Part shown: positions 24,684 through 33,946 of the stretch, piece by piece
How the letters are laid out: every line of letters begins with the position of its first letter
How positions within the stretch are numbered: the first letter of the stretch is position 1
Assembly (NCBI RefSeq): GCF_007753265.1
Contig: NZ_CP036349.1
Location: 5,516,862 to 5,580,861 of the forward strand
From: Botrimarina mediterranea
GTDB taxonomy: Bacteria > Planctomycetota > Planctomycetia > Pirellulales > Lacipirellulaceae
Length of the DNA stretch: 64,000 nucleotides
Reading direction: 5' to 3'
Program-made: the position numbers and the translations under genes
Notes under the pieces: generated by a model
Database searches by the model: none
What the model saw: the letters and a program-made list of their open reading frames with translations, nothing else
Told to the model about the DNA's origin: nothing

Positions 24684-24960
24684 GTCTTGCGATCTTCCCT
24701 GATCGGAACGTGATGTTCGCTTGTGGGGGACCCGCGGCGTCCTGCCGAGGGGGTAGGCAGCGTATCAAACGGCGGAGCGTAGGAGCCCAGGGCCGCTGGC
24801 GTCAACGGCGACCCGCCCCGTCGGTAAGACATAGCCGGCGCCGCCTTTTGCCATGCATCGGCCATCGCCGGCGGCAGCGCCCAGCCCAGCCCGAAAGACG
24901 CGGCGATTCGCCCCACCCATGCTGGCGCCGCTATCGCCTCCTTCTCCACGATTTCAAGAG
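24684..24960. other. Intergenic region without a supported gene
   Basis: High-GC stretch upstream of the aminotransferase. A minus-strand frame reads through it and overlaps the aminotransferase start, but its upstream part is repeat sequence and the rest is low-complexity, so no gene is called. Promoter elements are not evident. Confidence 0.5.
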
Positions 24961-25352
24961 AAAACTCACCACGACGGACATGAAGGACACAACGGCATGC
25001 TTGCCGGGGCGTCGTTACCCTTATAGCTATAGCGGACTTTATTTTGCCGTAGCGTCGCGCGCAGAGACGCGGAGACGCCGAGGGTAGGCAGCGAAGACTC
25101 ACGCCAAGCCGCCAAGGCGCAAAGACAAAGTCGTTGAGCAATGAGCGTAGCCGCAAACGATCGCAGAGCGACGCGTTCTTTGCGGCTTAGCGCCTTTGCG
25201 TGAGTCTTGAAGGCATCCAGCTCTGCGTCTCTGCGCGAGACTTCCCCACGTTGCTCCGTGGATCAGAGCGAGGCTAGAAACGTTACGGCCAAGTGAAGCA
25301 CGCTCTAATAGCAGTCCGTCGTGCTCGTCGTGTCCGTCGTGGTGAATTTTCC
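24961..25352. repeat. H element copy 1 inside ccacgacgg-type outer arms
   Basis: Core 25031-25308 carries gcgcagagacgcggagacgc, then actcacgccaagccgccaag, the complementary gcggcttagcgcctttgcgt and gcgtctctgcgcgagacttc, and ends gctagaaacg...gtgaagcacgctcta. Outer arms are aactcaccacgacggacatg (24963) and gtgtccgtcgtggtgaattt (to 25347). The closest relatives are 40066-40356 (same orientation) and 61866-62142 (reverse). Confidence 0.9.
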
Positions 25353-25382
25353 TTAGCACGAGTACCAACAAACCGCCGCTAT

Positions 25383-25420
25383 AAAAACAAAGCCGTCGCC
25401 GGCAAATGCCGGCGACGGCT
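25383..25420 (-). terminator. Intrinsic terminator after the PEP-CTERM gene
   Basis: Perfect 14-bp stem agccgtcgccggca / tgccggcgacggct. On the minus strand it is followed by TTGTTTTTAT, 30 nt after the stop at 25450. Confidence 0.9.
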
Positions 25421-25449
25421 CGTGAAAGTCAGTTCTCAGGGGGCAAGGC

Positions 25450-26148
25450 TCAGCCCAAGCGCGAACGCATCGTCACGGCACCGGCCGAGGCGAGGCTCAG
25501 CAGGGCGAGGATGGCCGTGCCCGGCTCGGGGATCGCATTGAAGTCATGCGTGCCGGGAGTGGTCAGCGCCACGTGACCAGCAGCGTCGAGCGTGTCCAGA
25601 GCCCCAACGCCCGCATGGAACCACTCGGTGATGTCGAACACGCCGCCGTTGCCTTCCAGGACATCGGCATTCCGGTAAGCATAGCTGTCGAGGTACTCCC
25701 ACGCCGTGCCCGAACCATCGACGTCGATTTCGCCATGGATATCGACAATCACCGAGCTGTCGTCGGCCGTGGTCAGGATGTAGCGGTCGTCGCCGTTGCT
25801 GAAGAACGCCCCGGTGTACAGGTCAGCGGCAAAGCCGTAGGTGCTCTCAAAAACCGCCTCGCCGCCGTTGGCCGACGACTGGATGACGAACGAGTCGCCG
25901 GCAGGGATCGTGACGCCGGTCAGGCTCACGTCGATGTCGAGGTCGGTCGCGGCATTCGACTGCAGGATGATGCCGCCGCCGGTGAACGTGAAATCGGTGG
26001 TCCCGGTGTTGGTGAGCTCAACAAACTTCGGGTTGCCGCCGGACAGGTCGCCGTCGACGACCTCCGAAATGATCAAGCCAGCGTTTGCGGCGCTAGCCAT
26101 GGATAGCGCCAGACCGGCGCAGAGGAAATTCAAGATGCGCATCGTCAT
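25450..26148 (-). CDS. PEP-CTERM protein with lamin-tail-like domain
   Basis: 232 aa from the ATG at 26148 (AGAAGG 3 nt upstream; ATG at 26142 is equally possible). Signal peptide MRILNFLCAGLALSMASAAN. The mature N terminus GLIISEVVDGDLSGGNPKFV with VELTNTGTTDF is typical of lamin-tail (LTD) beta-sandwich domains. The C terminus is a PEP-CTERM sorting signal: IPEPGTAILALLSLASAG (about 208-225) followed by a basic MRSRLG. PEP-CTERM proteins are processed by an exosortase and exported to the surface. The longer upstream frame is noncoding. Confidence 0.88.
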   Translation of the reverse strand: MTMRILNFLCAGLALSMASAANAGLIISEVVDGDLSGGNPKFVELTNTGTTDFTFTGGGIILQSNAATDLDIDVSLTGVTIPAGDSFVIQSSANGGEAVFESTYGFAADLYTGAFFSNGDDRYILTTADDSSVIVDIHGEIDVDGSGTAWEYLDSYAYRNADVLEGNGGVFDITEWFHAGVGALDTLDAAGHVALTTPGTHDFNAIPEPGTAILALLSLASAGAVTMRSRLG

Positions 26149-26360
26149 TAGCCTTCTCGGACGGGGTGGGACGACGGACACGGCCGCCGCGGGGTGGGGA
26201 AAATCCAGGTGGGACACAGCGTCCCCGGCCCAAGCCGGAGACCCCGAGTTCTTCTGACGGTACACAACCCACGGGCAAGAGCAAGGTTTTTTGCGCAGCG
26301 GGGGGGAAATCTTCATAATTGAGGGGGCCTAACCCCTGTGAAAACGGCCTACTTGCCAAC

Positions 26361-26402
26361 AAAAACGCCCCACGGCGCCCGATTCGCGGGCGCCGTGGGG
26401 CG
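26361..26402 (-). terminator. Strong hairpin terminator 3' of nrdJ
   Basis: Stem cgccccacggcgccc / gggcgccgtggggcg (15 bp), followed on the minus strand by TTTTTGTTGG. Lies between nrdJ and the PEP-CTERM gene. Confidence 0.85.
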
Positions 26403-26413
26403 GCAAAGGTTCA

Positions 26414-26556
26414 AACGCTGCCGGCGGGCGTCAATGCCCTAAGCGTCCTGCGACCGGCAGCGGTTGGCGGTTAGCCTTTAGCGGTTAGCTCCAAAGCGTC
26501 GGCTAAGCCGATGCCCTTTCGCTAATACCTAACTGCTAACAGCTAACGGCTTAACT
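26414..26556. repeat. Two palindromes, including cggttagc family G
   Basis: 26414-26464 pairs aacgctgccgg with ccggcagcggtt. 26462-26555 has arms ggttggcggttagcctttag and actgctaacagctaacggct around ggctaagccgatgccctttc. The right arm runs into the nrdJ stop codon. Confidence 0.75.
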
Positions 26557-29500
26557 ACATCCCATCGATGCGCCACAGTTGTGGCACAAGTAGCAATTGC
26601 CATTGCGGACCGTGATCGAACCGCAGTTGTCGCACGCCGGGGCGTCCACTTGGAAACCCGCGAACTGCTCGTTGCGCGAGCCTTCGGCGATGACGACGCC
26701 GGCCCGCTCTAGCAGCGAAGGGGTGTAGGCCGGCTTCGGCTGAACCTTCGTCGCATGGCCGTTGGCCGTGTGACCGTTGGAGTTGAGGCTGTTCGCCGCC
26801 ACGGCGGTGGCTCCTTGCCCCTCCGTCACCCCGTCAGCCTTCTTGGCGACGGGCTCGCTAAAAGACGGTCCTGTCTCGCCGGGTTCATCCGATGGTGGAG
26901 ACCCCGACCCTCCCGCGGGCGCCGCGGCGCCCGCGTCGATCGGCTGGCCCAGCGACGCCTCCTTGTAGCCGGGCAGGAACGTGATCCCCAGCCAGCGGAA
27001 GATGTAATCGATCAGGCTCTTGGCGATGCGGATGTCCGGGTTCTTGGTGTGACCCTGCGGCTCGAACCGCATGTGGCTGAACTTGCGGACGTAGTCCTCC
27101 AGCGGCACGCCGTACTGGAGGCTCATCGACACGCTGGTGCCGAAGGCGTCCATCAAGCCGCCGATGGTGCTCCCTTCCTTGGCCATCGTGATGAACAGCT
27201 CGCCGGGGCGGCCGTCCTCGAACATGCCGACGGTGATGTAACCCTCGTGACCCGCGACGCTGAACTTGTGTGTCAACGACTTGCGGGTGTCGGGCAGACG
27301 CTCACGCCGCGGCTTCGCCACGAGAGCCTCTTCGGCCTTCTTGTCGCCGCCCTGCTTCTTGGTGTTAAGCGGCTGGCTGTCCTTCGAGCCGTCGCGATAG
27401 ATAGCCAGGGCCTTCAGGCCGAGCTTCCAGCCGTCGTAGTACGCCTGAGCGATCTCCTCGGGCGTGGTGTCCCGCGGCATGTTGACCGTCTTCGAAATGG
27501 CCCCCGACAAGAAGGGCTGCGCGGCCGCCATCATCGTGATGTGCGCCCGCCACGCGATGCTGCGTGTGCCGCCGGCCGGCGTGAACGCACAGTCGAACAC
27601 CGGCAGGTGCTCTGGCTTGAGGTCCGCGGCGCCCTCGATCGTGTCTTCGCGGTCGATGTGCGCGAGGATCGATTCAATCTCCGGCCGGCTGTAACCGAGC
27701 TTCTCCAGCGCCCGCGGCACCGTGTTGTTGACGATCTTCAGCATGCCGCCACCGGCGAGCTGCTTGTACTTCACCAGGGCGATGTCCGGCTCGATGCCGG
27801 TGGTGTCGCAGTCCATCATGAAGCTGATGGTGCCGGTCGGCGCCAGGACGGTCGCCTGGGCGTTGCGGAAGCCGTGGGCCTCTCCCGCGACGACGACGCG
27901 GTCCCAGACCTGCTGGGCAGCCCGACGCAACGCCGCGGGGCACTCCTCGCCGATCTGCAGAACCGCGTCGCGGTGCATCTGCATCACGCGGTTCATCGGC
28001 TCGCGGTTCTCAGCGTAGCCGTCGAACGTGCCGACCGCCTCGGCCAGCTCGGCGCTGGTGAGGTTGGCGGTGCCGTGCATGATCGCCGTGATCGCGCCGC
28101 ACACGCCGCGGCCCTCTTCGGAGTCGTACGGCAGGCCGCTCGACATGAGGAGGCTGCCGAGGTTCGCGTAGCCCAGACCCAGCGGGCGGTACTTGTGGCT
28201 ATTGGCCGCGATCTTGTCGGTCGGGTAGCTGGCGTGGTCGACCAGGATCTCTTGGGCGATGAAGTAGATGCGGCTGGCGGCGGCGTAACGCTCGTGGTCG
28301 AACGTCCCGGCGACATCGTTCTCGTCGTCCTGCTTGCGGACGAACTTCATCAGGTTGACGCTCGCCAGGTTGCACGCCGTGTCGTCGAGGAACATGTACT
28401 CGCTGCACGGGTTCGACGCGTTGATGCGGCCGCTGTTGGGGCACGTGTGCCAGCGGTTGATCGTCGTGTCGTACTGCACGCCCGGGTCGCCGCAGTGCCA
28501 GGCGCACTCGCTCATGCGGTCCATCACTTCGCGGGCCTTGAAGGTCGGCCCTTCGACGGTGTTGTCGGTGACCCAGCGGGTCTTCCACTCGCCGTCCTTC
28601 TCGTAGGCCGCCATGAAGTCGTCCGTCAGGCGGACCGACAGGTTGGCGTTCTGGAACATGACGGAGCTGTACGCTTCGCCATTGAAGTTCGACTCGTACT
28701 TGCCGCTGGCGATCAGCGTCTGGGCCTTCTGCTCCTCACGCCACTTGCACTCGATGAACTCCATCACGTCCGGGTGCCAGACCTTGATCGACTGCATCTT
28801 GGCGGCGCGACGGGTCTTGCCGCCCGACTTCACCACCGCGGCGATCTGGTCGTAGACCCGCATGAACGACAGCGGGCCCGACGGGATGCCGCCGCCCGAC
28901 AGCTTCTCGCGCTTGCTGCGGAGCGTCGAAAGGTCGGTGCCGGTGCCCGAGCCGAACTTGAACAGCATGGCCTCGCTCGTGGCGAGACGCATGATGTCTT
29001 CCATGTTGTCGCCAACCGATTGGATGAAGCACGCCGAGCCCTGCGGGTACTCGTACGGGTTCTCCGGCTGCACGACGTTCTGCGTCTGCGGGTCCCAGCG
29101 CCAGTTGCACTGCGCGCCGGTGACGCCGTACTGGTGGTACAGGCCGACGTTGAACCAGACGGGCGAGTTGAACGCCCCGTGCTGGTGGAGGCACAACCAC
29201 GTGAGGTCGCGGTAGAAGCGCTCGCCGTCTTCATTGCTGGCGAAGTAGCCGTCCGCCAGACCCCAGTCGGTGATCGTGCGGCTCACCCGGTGGATGAGCT
29301 GGCGGACGCTGTACTCACGCTGAGGCGTGCCGACCTCGCCGTAGAAGTACTTGCTGCAGATGACGTTGGTGGCCAGCTGGCTCCAGAACGACGGCACCTC
29401 GCAGTTGGTCTGCTCGAAGAGGACCTTGCCGTTCTCGTCCTTGATGCTGGACGAACGGATCTCCCAGTTGACGGTGTCGAACGGGTCGGCCACGTCGGTC

Positions 29501-29631
29501 GGACAGAAGGCCGCGTCGATCTTCAGCCGCCCGTGGAAAGTCTTCTGGGGCTGCTGGCCGTCCCACGGCTGGTTGGCCAATTGGGAACCGGATTGGGTCT
29601 GTTGCGAAAAGCCGGCGTCGACGGTCGCCAT
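26551..29631 (-). CDS. nrdJ: Vitamin B12-dependent (class II) ribonucleotide reductase
   Basis: 1026 aa from the ATG at 29631, preceded by a perfect AGGAGGT, which rules out the longer frame to 29664. It reduces ribonucleotides to deoxyribonucleotides using adenosylcobalamin. Seen motifs are NSPVWFN (about 155), a GSGTGTDLSTLRS substrate-binding loop (about 228), NPCSEY (about 407) and PTGTISFMMDCDTTGIEPD. The C-terminal zinc-finger-like tail is CDNCGSITVRNGNCYLCHNC. A low-complexity linker (about 910-985) precedes that tail. Length matches planctomycetal NrdJ. Likely NrdR-controlled (see 29803-29912). Confidence 0.96.
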   Translation of the reverse strand: MATVDAGFSQQTQSGSQLANQPWDGQQPQKTFHGRLKIDAAFCPTDVADPFDTVNWEIRSSSIKDENGKVLFEQTNCEVPSFWSQLATNVICSKYFYGEVGTPQREYSVRQLIHRVSRTITDWGLADGYFASNEDGERFYRDLTWLCLHQHGAFNSPVWFNVGLYHQYGVTGAQCNWRWDPQTQNVVQPENPYEYPQGSACFIQSVGDNMEDIMRLATSEAMLFKFGSGTGTDLSTLRSKREKLSGGGIPSGPLSFMRVYDQIAAVVKSGGKTRRAAKMQSIKVWHPDVMEFIECKWREEQKAQTLIASGKYESNFNGEAYSSVMFQNANLSVRLTDDFMAAYEKDGEWKTRWVTDNTVEGPTFKAREVMDRMSECAWHCGDPGVQYDTTINRWHTCPNSGRINASNPCSEYMFLDDTACNLASVNLMKFVRKQDDENDVAGTFDHERYAAASRIYFIAQEILVDHASYPTDKIAANSHKYRPLGLGYANLGSLLMSSGLPYDSEEGRGVCGAITAIMHGTANLTSAELAEAVGTFDGYAENREPMNRVMQMHRDAVLQIGEECPAALRRAAQQVWDRVVVAGEAHGFRNAQATVLAPTGTISFMMDCDTTGIEPDIALVKYKQLAGGGMLKIVNNTVPRALEKLGYSRPEIESILAHIDREDTIEGAADLKPEHLPVFDCAFTPAGGTRSIAWRAHITMMAAAQPFLSGAISKTVNMPRDTTPEEIAQAYYDGWKLGLKALAIYRDGSKDSQPLNTKKQGGDKKAEEALVAKPRRERLPDTRKSLTHKFSVAGHEGYITVGMFEDGRPGELFITMAKEGSTIGGLMDAFGTSVSMSLQYGVPLEDYVRKFSHMRFEPQGHTKNPDIRIAKSLIDYIFRWLGITFLPGYKEASLGQPIDAGAAAPAGGSGSPPSDEPGETGPSFSEPVAKKADGVTEGQGATAVAANSLNSNGHTANGHATKVQPKPAYTPSLLERAGVVIAEGSRNEQFAGFQVDAPACDNCGSITVRNGNCYLCHNCGASMGCS

Positions 29632-30322
29632 GCTACCTCCTGTGTAGGCTGGAGAGGGGGGCATCCATTCCTAGCAGAAACAATGTACATATGTCCACTG
29701 CTTCTTTAACCCCTTGGGTCGGCGTGCCATGCCGAGGGGCTGAACCTGAATTCAGTCAGTCGTGTTGCTTCGCGTCTTGGTGGTCGCTCCGCGGAGCCGA
29801 CGCCACCATATATGGCCCCTATCGGAGCCAACTCCCGGTATTCGAGAGCAAAAGCCGCTCGCTTACCCCAATATATTGTGTCCGATGCCCGAAAGGCCAC
29901 AACATTTGGGGCGACAGGGGCCAAATCCTACGCGCCCGCTGCCCGCCGTCAATCCAAATCCTTGTATTCCGTAAGTTGCTAGCACACAACAGGTTGTGGC
30001 CGATGGCGAAGATCGCATGAAGGCGGAATGAAGCCACGAAACGTAGCGCAAAGCCTTACCCAAAAAAGACTTGCGTACGATAGACACTCCGTCTTCTTAA
30101 TAATCGGCGGCTCGGCGCATTTTTGAGGCCCCGAGGGACCGACTCGATAAACGGGGGGGGCGGCGCAGGCGCGCCGGGCGGAGATCGACCTTCGCACATA
30201 GCCCCCGTTCCAAGACCGGGGCTTAATTGAGCCAGGTAGCTGACTGAATCTAGTACGAAACCGCCATCGACGGGCGACCCCCCTCCAGCGAGGATCGCGG
30301 CTCGTCCACGGAGCCCTCGGTC
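29632..30322. other. Long noncoding leader/intergenic region between nrdJ and a lipoprotein gene
   Basis: No supportable gene in 691 nt. It holds three NrdR-like boxes, a hairpin at 29712-29742 (ccccttgggtcggc / gccgagggg) and an AT-richer patch around 30050-30130. The transcript starting here would have a 5' leader over 150 nt. No cobalamin-riboswitch B12-box was recognised. Confidence 0.5.
29803..29912 (-). promoter_or_regulatory. Candidate NrdR-box array upstream of nrdJ
   Basis: Three 16-mers resemble the NrdR consensus acaCwAtATaTwGtgt: CCACCATATATGGCCC (29803-29818), CCCCAATATATTGTGT (29866-29881, best match) and CCACAACATTTGGGGC (29897-29912). The last two centres are 31 bp apart, three helical turns, the usual tandem spacing. 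The first is 63 bp away, six turns. NrdR represses ribonucleotide reductase genes when dATP is high. Confidence 0.7.
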
Positions 30323-31126
30323 GTGCGTTCGCTAGCCCTCTTACTCTCCGCGACCGCCGCATCGCTCGGGTGCTCGGGGTCGCGTTGGGCAAGAAGCGAT
30401 CCTCACTACGCTGAGAAGTACCCCGTCCATACCGATAACCCGGTCCGCGTTGTCAAGCAGGCCGTCGACGCCCGCCACGTTGAGGGAAGCGGCGGCTGGT
30501 ACGCCTCGGCGCATGGGTCCGATGACCCGGCAGCCGGCGAGGGCCGATTGGGGGTCTTCCGCTATCCCGAAGGCTACGGCGGGACCGTCGAGACCCGCGG
30601 CGGCCTCATCGGTGTCCTAGCCGAAGGAGGCGGTGTCGGTGGCGGTTTCGAACTGGGAGCCCGTGTGCAAACGCCGACACGCCTGGCGCCGTTCGCTGGC
30701 GTCAGCGGGTTTGTGGCCGTCGATGAAGGGGCGTTGCAGGACGAGTACCAGTGGAACGACCCGAACAGCGATCCGGTGATCATCGAAACGGGATTCGCCG
30801 CCGGAATTGCCCCCGAGGTGGGCGTGCACTATTGGCTGAATGCCGACTGGCGTTTGACGGGCTCGGTGTCGCACACGCTCGCTGACTTCGAGGGGCCGGG
30901 AAGCGCCAACTACACGGCCGTGGGGGTCTCGCTCGCCCACGTCACCTCCCTCGGCGCCAATCGAACTTCTCGGCCGCATGCGGCCCCGTGTGCCGACACG
31001 GTGATCGATGTCAGCGTCGAGGCGCCACCGCTCCCCCAATCACCCCTGACGTCTTCCTTCGACAACAACCCTCCCCGGACAAACCCCTACGCCGAGCTGC
31101 TGGCGCCCGGCAACGCGAACCCCTAG
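30323..31126 (+). CDS. Predicted lipoprotein of unknown function
   Basis: 267 aa, GTG start. The N terminus MRSLALLLSATAASLGCSGS has a lipobox with Cys17. The body is Gly-rich with alternating aromatic/hydrophobic strands (GGLIGVLAEGGGVGGGFELG, APFAGVSGFVAVDEG, GIAPEVGVHYWLNADWRLTG, NYTAVGVSLAHVTSLG), suggesting an outer-membrane beta-barrel-like or beta-rich surface protein. The C-terminal 50 residues are Pro-rich. The family is not recognised. The methyltransferase gene follows 24 nt later, so the two may be co-transcribed. Confidence 0.65.
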   Translation: MRSLALLLSATAASLGCSGSRWARSDPHYAEKYPVHTDNPVRVVKQAVDARHVEGSGGWYASAHGSDDPAAGEGRLGVFRYPEGYGGTVETRGGLIGVLAEGGGVGGGFELGARVQTPTRLAPFAGVSGFVAVDEGALQDEYQWNDPNSDPVIIETGFAAGIAPEVGVHYWLNADWRLTGSVSHTLADFEGPGSANYTAVGVSLAHVTSLGANRTSRPHAAPCADTVIDVSVEAPPLPQSPLTSSFDNNPPRTNPYAELLAPGNANP

Positions 31127-31150
31127 CTCTTTCGGGCGGTCCCTCCCCGC

Positions 31151-31897
31151 ATGAGCACGACCACCTACCGCTGGAACGCCCGGCAGTTTGCCGCCAGCTA
31201 CGACGCCGCCGGGCCCGTCATCCACCCCTACTACGACGAGGTCCAAGCGGCCGTCGTCGCAGCGGTACCCTTTGGGGCCTCTGGCGCGGTAAAGATCATC
31301 GACCTGGGCGGCGGCTCCGGCCGGCTCGCCGAGCGGCTGCTGACGGCCTTCCCCGCGGCGACGGTCACGGTGGTCGATCCCTCGGGACCCTTCCTAGAGC
31401 TCGCCAGAGAGCGTTTGGCGCGTTTTGGCGACCGGGCGGGGTTTGTATCGTCTCGGGCGCAAGAGAGCGTCTGGAGGCGTCTGGTGGGCCCTGTGGACGC
31501 CATTGTGAGCACCTCCGCGCTGCACCACCTCGACGCGGAGGAGAAGAACGCCGTGTTCGCCGCCTGCTGCGATTCTCTCGAGCCCGGCGGCCTGTTCGTC
31601 AACGGCGACGAGTACCGCCCGCCATCCGACGCCACTTACTTGGCTTACCTCCAGGAGTGGGGTGACCACATGCGGTCGGCCGTCGCGGCGGGCCTGACGC
31701 CGCCGTCGTTCGCCGAGGTCGTCGATCGCTGGGCCGAGCGCAACCTCGACGACTTCGGTGGCGAGCGCCAGAGCGGCGACGACTGCCACGAGACCGTCGA
31801 GGAGCAAACCGCCCGGCTCTACGGCGCCGGCTTCAAGCGGGTCGAGACCCGCTGGCGCGAACGCCTCTGGGGAGTCCTCGTGGCGACGAAAGCGTAG
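31151..31897 (+). CDS. Class I SAM-dependent methyltransferase
   Basis: 248 aa. SAM-binding motif I is VKIIDLGGGSGRLAERLL (about 47-64), motif II VTVVDPS (about 72-78), then VDAIVSTSALHHLDAEEKNA (about 114-133) and LEPGGLFVNGDEY. The pattern is that of small-molecule methyltransferases (Methyltransf_25/11 type). The substrate is unknown. It follows a lipoprotein gene closely and is followed by a family A repeat. Confidence 0.85.
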   Translation: MSTTTYRWNARQFAASYDAAGPVIHPYYDEVQAAVVAAVPFGASGAVKIIDLGGGSGRLAERLLTAFPAATVTVVDPSGPFLELARERLARFGDRAGFVSSRAQESVWRRLVGPVDAIVSTSALHHLDAEEKNAVFAACCDSLEPGGLFVNGDEYRPPSDATYLAYLQEWGDHMRSAVAAGLTPPSFAEVVDRWAERNLDDFGGERQSGDDCHETVEEQTARLYGAGFKRVETRWRERLWGVLVATKA

Positions 31898-31910
31898 GTG
31901 AAGGCTTTTA

Positions 31911-31999
31911 TGTGGGAGGGGTCTCCAGACCCCGATTACGGTCTCCTGGCCGAATACGGCATGGTGCGTGTCATCGGGGTCTAGAGACCCCTCCTACAG
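31911..31999. repeat. Palindromic repeat family A, copy 6
   Basis: Arms tgtgggaggggtctccagac / ctagagacccctcctacag; loop cctggccgaatacggcatgg in forward orientation. Confidence 0.9.
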
Positions 32000-32094
32000 C
32001 AGGGGCGTTGCCCCTATCAATGCTTGACTTGAGACCCCGGGTCCGCTCCCCTCAAGGGTTCGCATTGCCCCCGCCTCAAGCACCCGGCCCCGCT

Positions 32095-33483
32095 ATGCCG
32101 CGACTTGTCTCGCCTGTTTTGGTCTCGCTGGTTCTCATCGCCGCTTGCTGCTCGCCGCTGATGGCGAGCGACTGGCTCCGCTTCCGCGGCCCCAACGGTT
32201 CGGGCGTCTCGGCCGACGCGGCGCCGCCGATCGAGTGGAGCAACGATAAGAACGTCGCTTGGAAGATCGACCTCCCCGGCCCCGGCTCATCGTGCCCGAT
32301 CGTGGTCGGCGGCAAGGTGATCCTCACCTGCTGGACAGGCTACGGCCTCAGCACCGAGGACCCCGGCGACCAAGCCAACCTCAAGCGGATGGTCCTCTGC
32401 TACGACCGCGAAACCGGCGAAGAACTATGGACCGCTGAGGCCGACGCCAAGCTCCCCGAGGACAAGTACGAGGGGATGTTCGCCCAGCACGGTTACGCTT
32501 CGCACACCCCCACCAGCGATGGCGAGAACGTTTATGTCTACTTCGGCCGCACCGGCGCGCTCGCTTACAACCTCGACGGCGAGAAGCTGTGGCAGACCGA
32601 CTGCGGCGACGGATTTGGCATGAGCGATTGGGGCTCGGCCGCGAGCCCCGTGGTGGTCGATGACGTGCTTGTCTGCGCCGCGACGGCCGAGAGCAGCGCG
32701 CTGATTGGCCTCGACAAGAAGACCGGCGAAGAACTTTGGCGTTACGGTGAGGACGGCTGGAACGGCTGCTGGGGGACGCCGATCGTTGTCGAAGTCGATG
32801 GCCGCAAGGAGCTGGTTTACTCGGCGCCCGAGAAGCTGATCGCGCTCGACCCGGCCACCGGCAAGCTGCTGTGGCACTGTGTGGGTTCTGAATCGAACAG
32901 CATCACGGCGAGCGTCGTCGCGAACGACGGCATCGTGTACTTCATCGGCAACCGCGGCGCATCGCTCGCCGTGAAGGCGGGCGGCGAGGGCGACGTCACG
33001 GACACGCACATCGTCTGGCGCGAGAACCTGCAAGGGAGCATCCCGTCGCCGATCTACCACGAGGGCCGGCTCTACGGCGTCGGCCGCGGCGGCATGCTCT
33101 GCTTCGACGCCGCCAATGGCGATCGCGTTTACCAAGCCCGCCTCAACATGCCCGGCGCCCCCGCGGATCCGCCCGCTGGAGAAGCCAACAACGATGGCGA
33201 ACGTCGGCGCGGCGGCCGAGGTGGTCGTGGCGGCGCGGGCTTCCGCAACATGTCCTATGCGTCGCCCGTCATCGCCGGCGACTACCTCTACCAGATCGGC
33301 CGCGGCGGCGACGGCCACGTGGTGAAGCTCGGCGACGAGTTCAACGAGGTCGCCACCAACGTGCTCACCGACGGCGGCGACTTCAGCGCGACGCCCGCGA
33401 TCGTCGATGGCACGATGTACCTGCGTTCGAACAAGCACCTCTACTGCATCCGCGCGGCGGGCGAGAGTGTCGCGGCGCGGTGA
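32095..33483 (+). CDS. Secreted PQQ-like beta-propeller protein
   Basis: 462 aa from the ATG at 32095; the longer frame starts inside the repeat. Signal peptide is about 1-24. The mature part starts DWLRFRGPNGSGVSADAAPP, the usual start of planctomycetal outer-membrane-assembly/PQQ-type propellers. Repeated blades follow (GEELWTAEAD, LDGEKLWQTDCGDGFG, LDPATGKLLWHCVGSESNSI, AANGDRVYQARLNMPG). A Gly/Arg-rich insert (ERRRGGRGGRGGAG, about 363-376) interrupts one blade. PQQ binding itself is not proven; such proteins often act as scaffolds or dehydrogenases. Confidence 0.88.
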   Translation: MPRLVSPVLVSLVLIAACCSPLMASDWLRFRGPNGSGVSADAAPPIEWSNDKNVAWKIDLPGPGSSCPIVVGGKVILTCWTGYGLSTEDPGDQANLKRMVLCYDRETGEELWTAEADAKLPEDKYEGMFAQHGYASHTPTSDGENVYVYFGRTGALAYNLDGEKLWQTDCGDGFGMSDWGSAASPVVVDDVLVCAATAESSALIGLDKKTGEELWRYGEDGWNGCWGTPIVVEVDGRKELVYSAPEKLIALDPATGKLLWHCVGSESNSITASVVANDGIVYFIGNRGASLAVKAGGEGDVTDTHIVWRENLQGSIPSPIYHEGRLYGVGRGGMLCFDAANGDRVYQARLNMPGAPADPPAGEANNDGERRRGGRGGRGGAGFRNMSYASPVIAGDYLYQIGRGGDGHVVKLGDEFNEVATNVLTDGGDFSATPAIVDGTMYLRSNKHLYCIRAAGESVAAR

Positions 33484-33946
33484 GCGAGAGAGAGGTTGAG
33501 TCCGCAATTAGCCGAACCAATCGCGAACTAGACGCACCTGCGGCGCGAGTACAAATCACTGCCGTTGATTGCATGCCTGTTTGCCGATCGGCAGACATCG
33601 AACGCTGAGGGTCGTGTGGTCGACCACAGCGATGCACTAACGAAATCTGACGGACGGCGCGCAATTCGCGGCGGCGCCTCATCAAAGATCACGTGTCGCC
33701 GAAGTTCGAAGCATTCGAGCTAGCCGGCGCCAAGGGTTGGTGCTGGAACCTTCACCGAAGGCGCTGAAAAGCAACATGCGACTCGGTCCGGTTGCAACAA
33801 ATCATCATACCGGAGGGCCCGCCGGTACTTTGGCGCCGCCAAACCAAGCGCCCCCGCATGCTTTACGGTTCCCCGCGCCCAATCTGGCGCACGAGTTGCC
33901 CAGCCCGTTGGCTCCGTCCTCCAAAGCCTCAGCCAACGTCCAGTAC
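33484..33946. other. Intergenic region without a supported gene
   Basis: 463 nt of mixed composition between the propeller gene and the acetyltransferase. In-frame sequence upstream of the acetyltransferase start exists but lacks a ribosome site and looks noncoding. No repeat family or terminator is evident. Confidence 0.45.

Noticed and set aside
24680-25156. 158-aa minus-strand frame overlapping the aminotransferase start by ATGA
   Set aside because: Its first half is H-element sequence, the rest is low complexity without a ribosome site; the overlap is likely chance.
29665-30322. Possible cobalamin riboswitch upstream of the B12-dependent nrdJ
   Set aside because: No B12-box-like sequence or matching fold was recognised on the minus strand.
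29979-30392. 137-aa minus-strand frame upstream of nrdJ
   Set aside because: Arg/Pro/Ser-rich and overlapping the lipoprotein gene start; no codon bias or start signal.
33484-33736. tRNA-like gttcgaa sequence near 33696
   Set aside because: No acceptor stem, D-arm or anticodon arm can be arranged around it.
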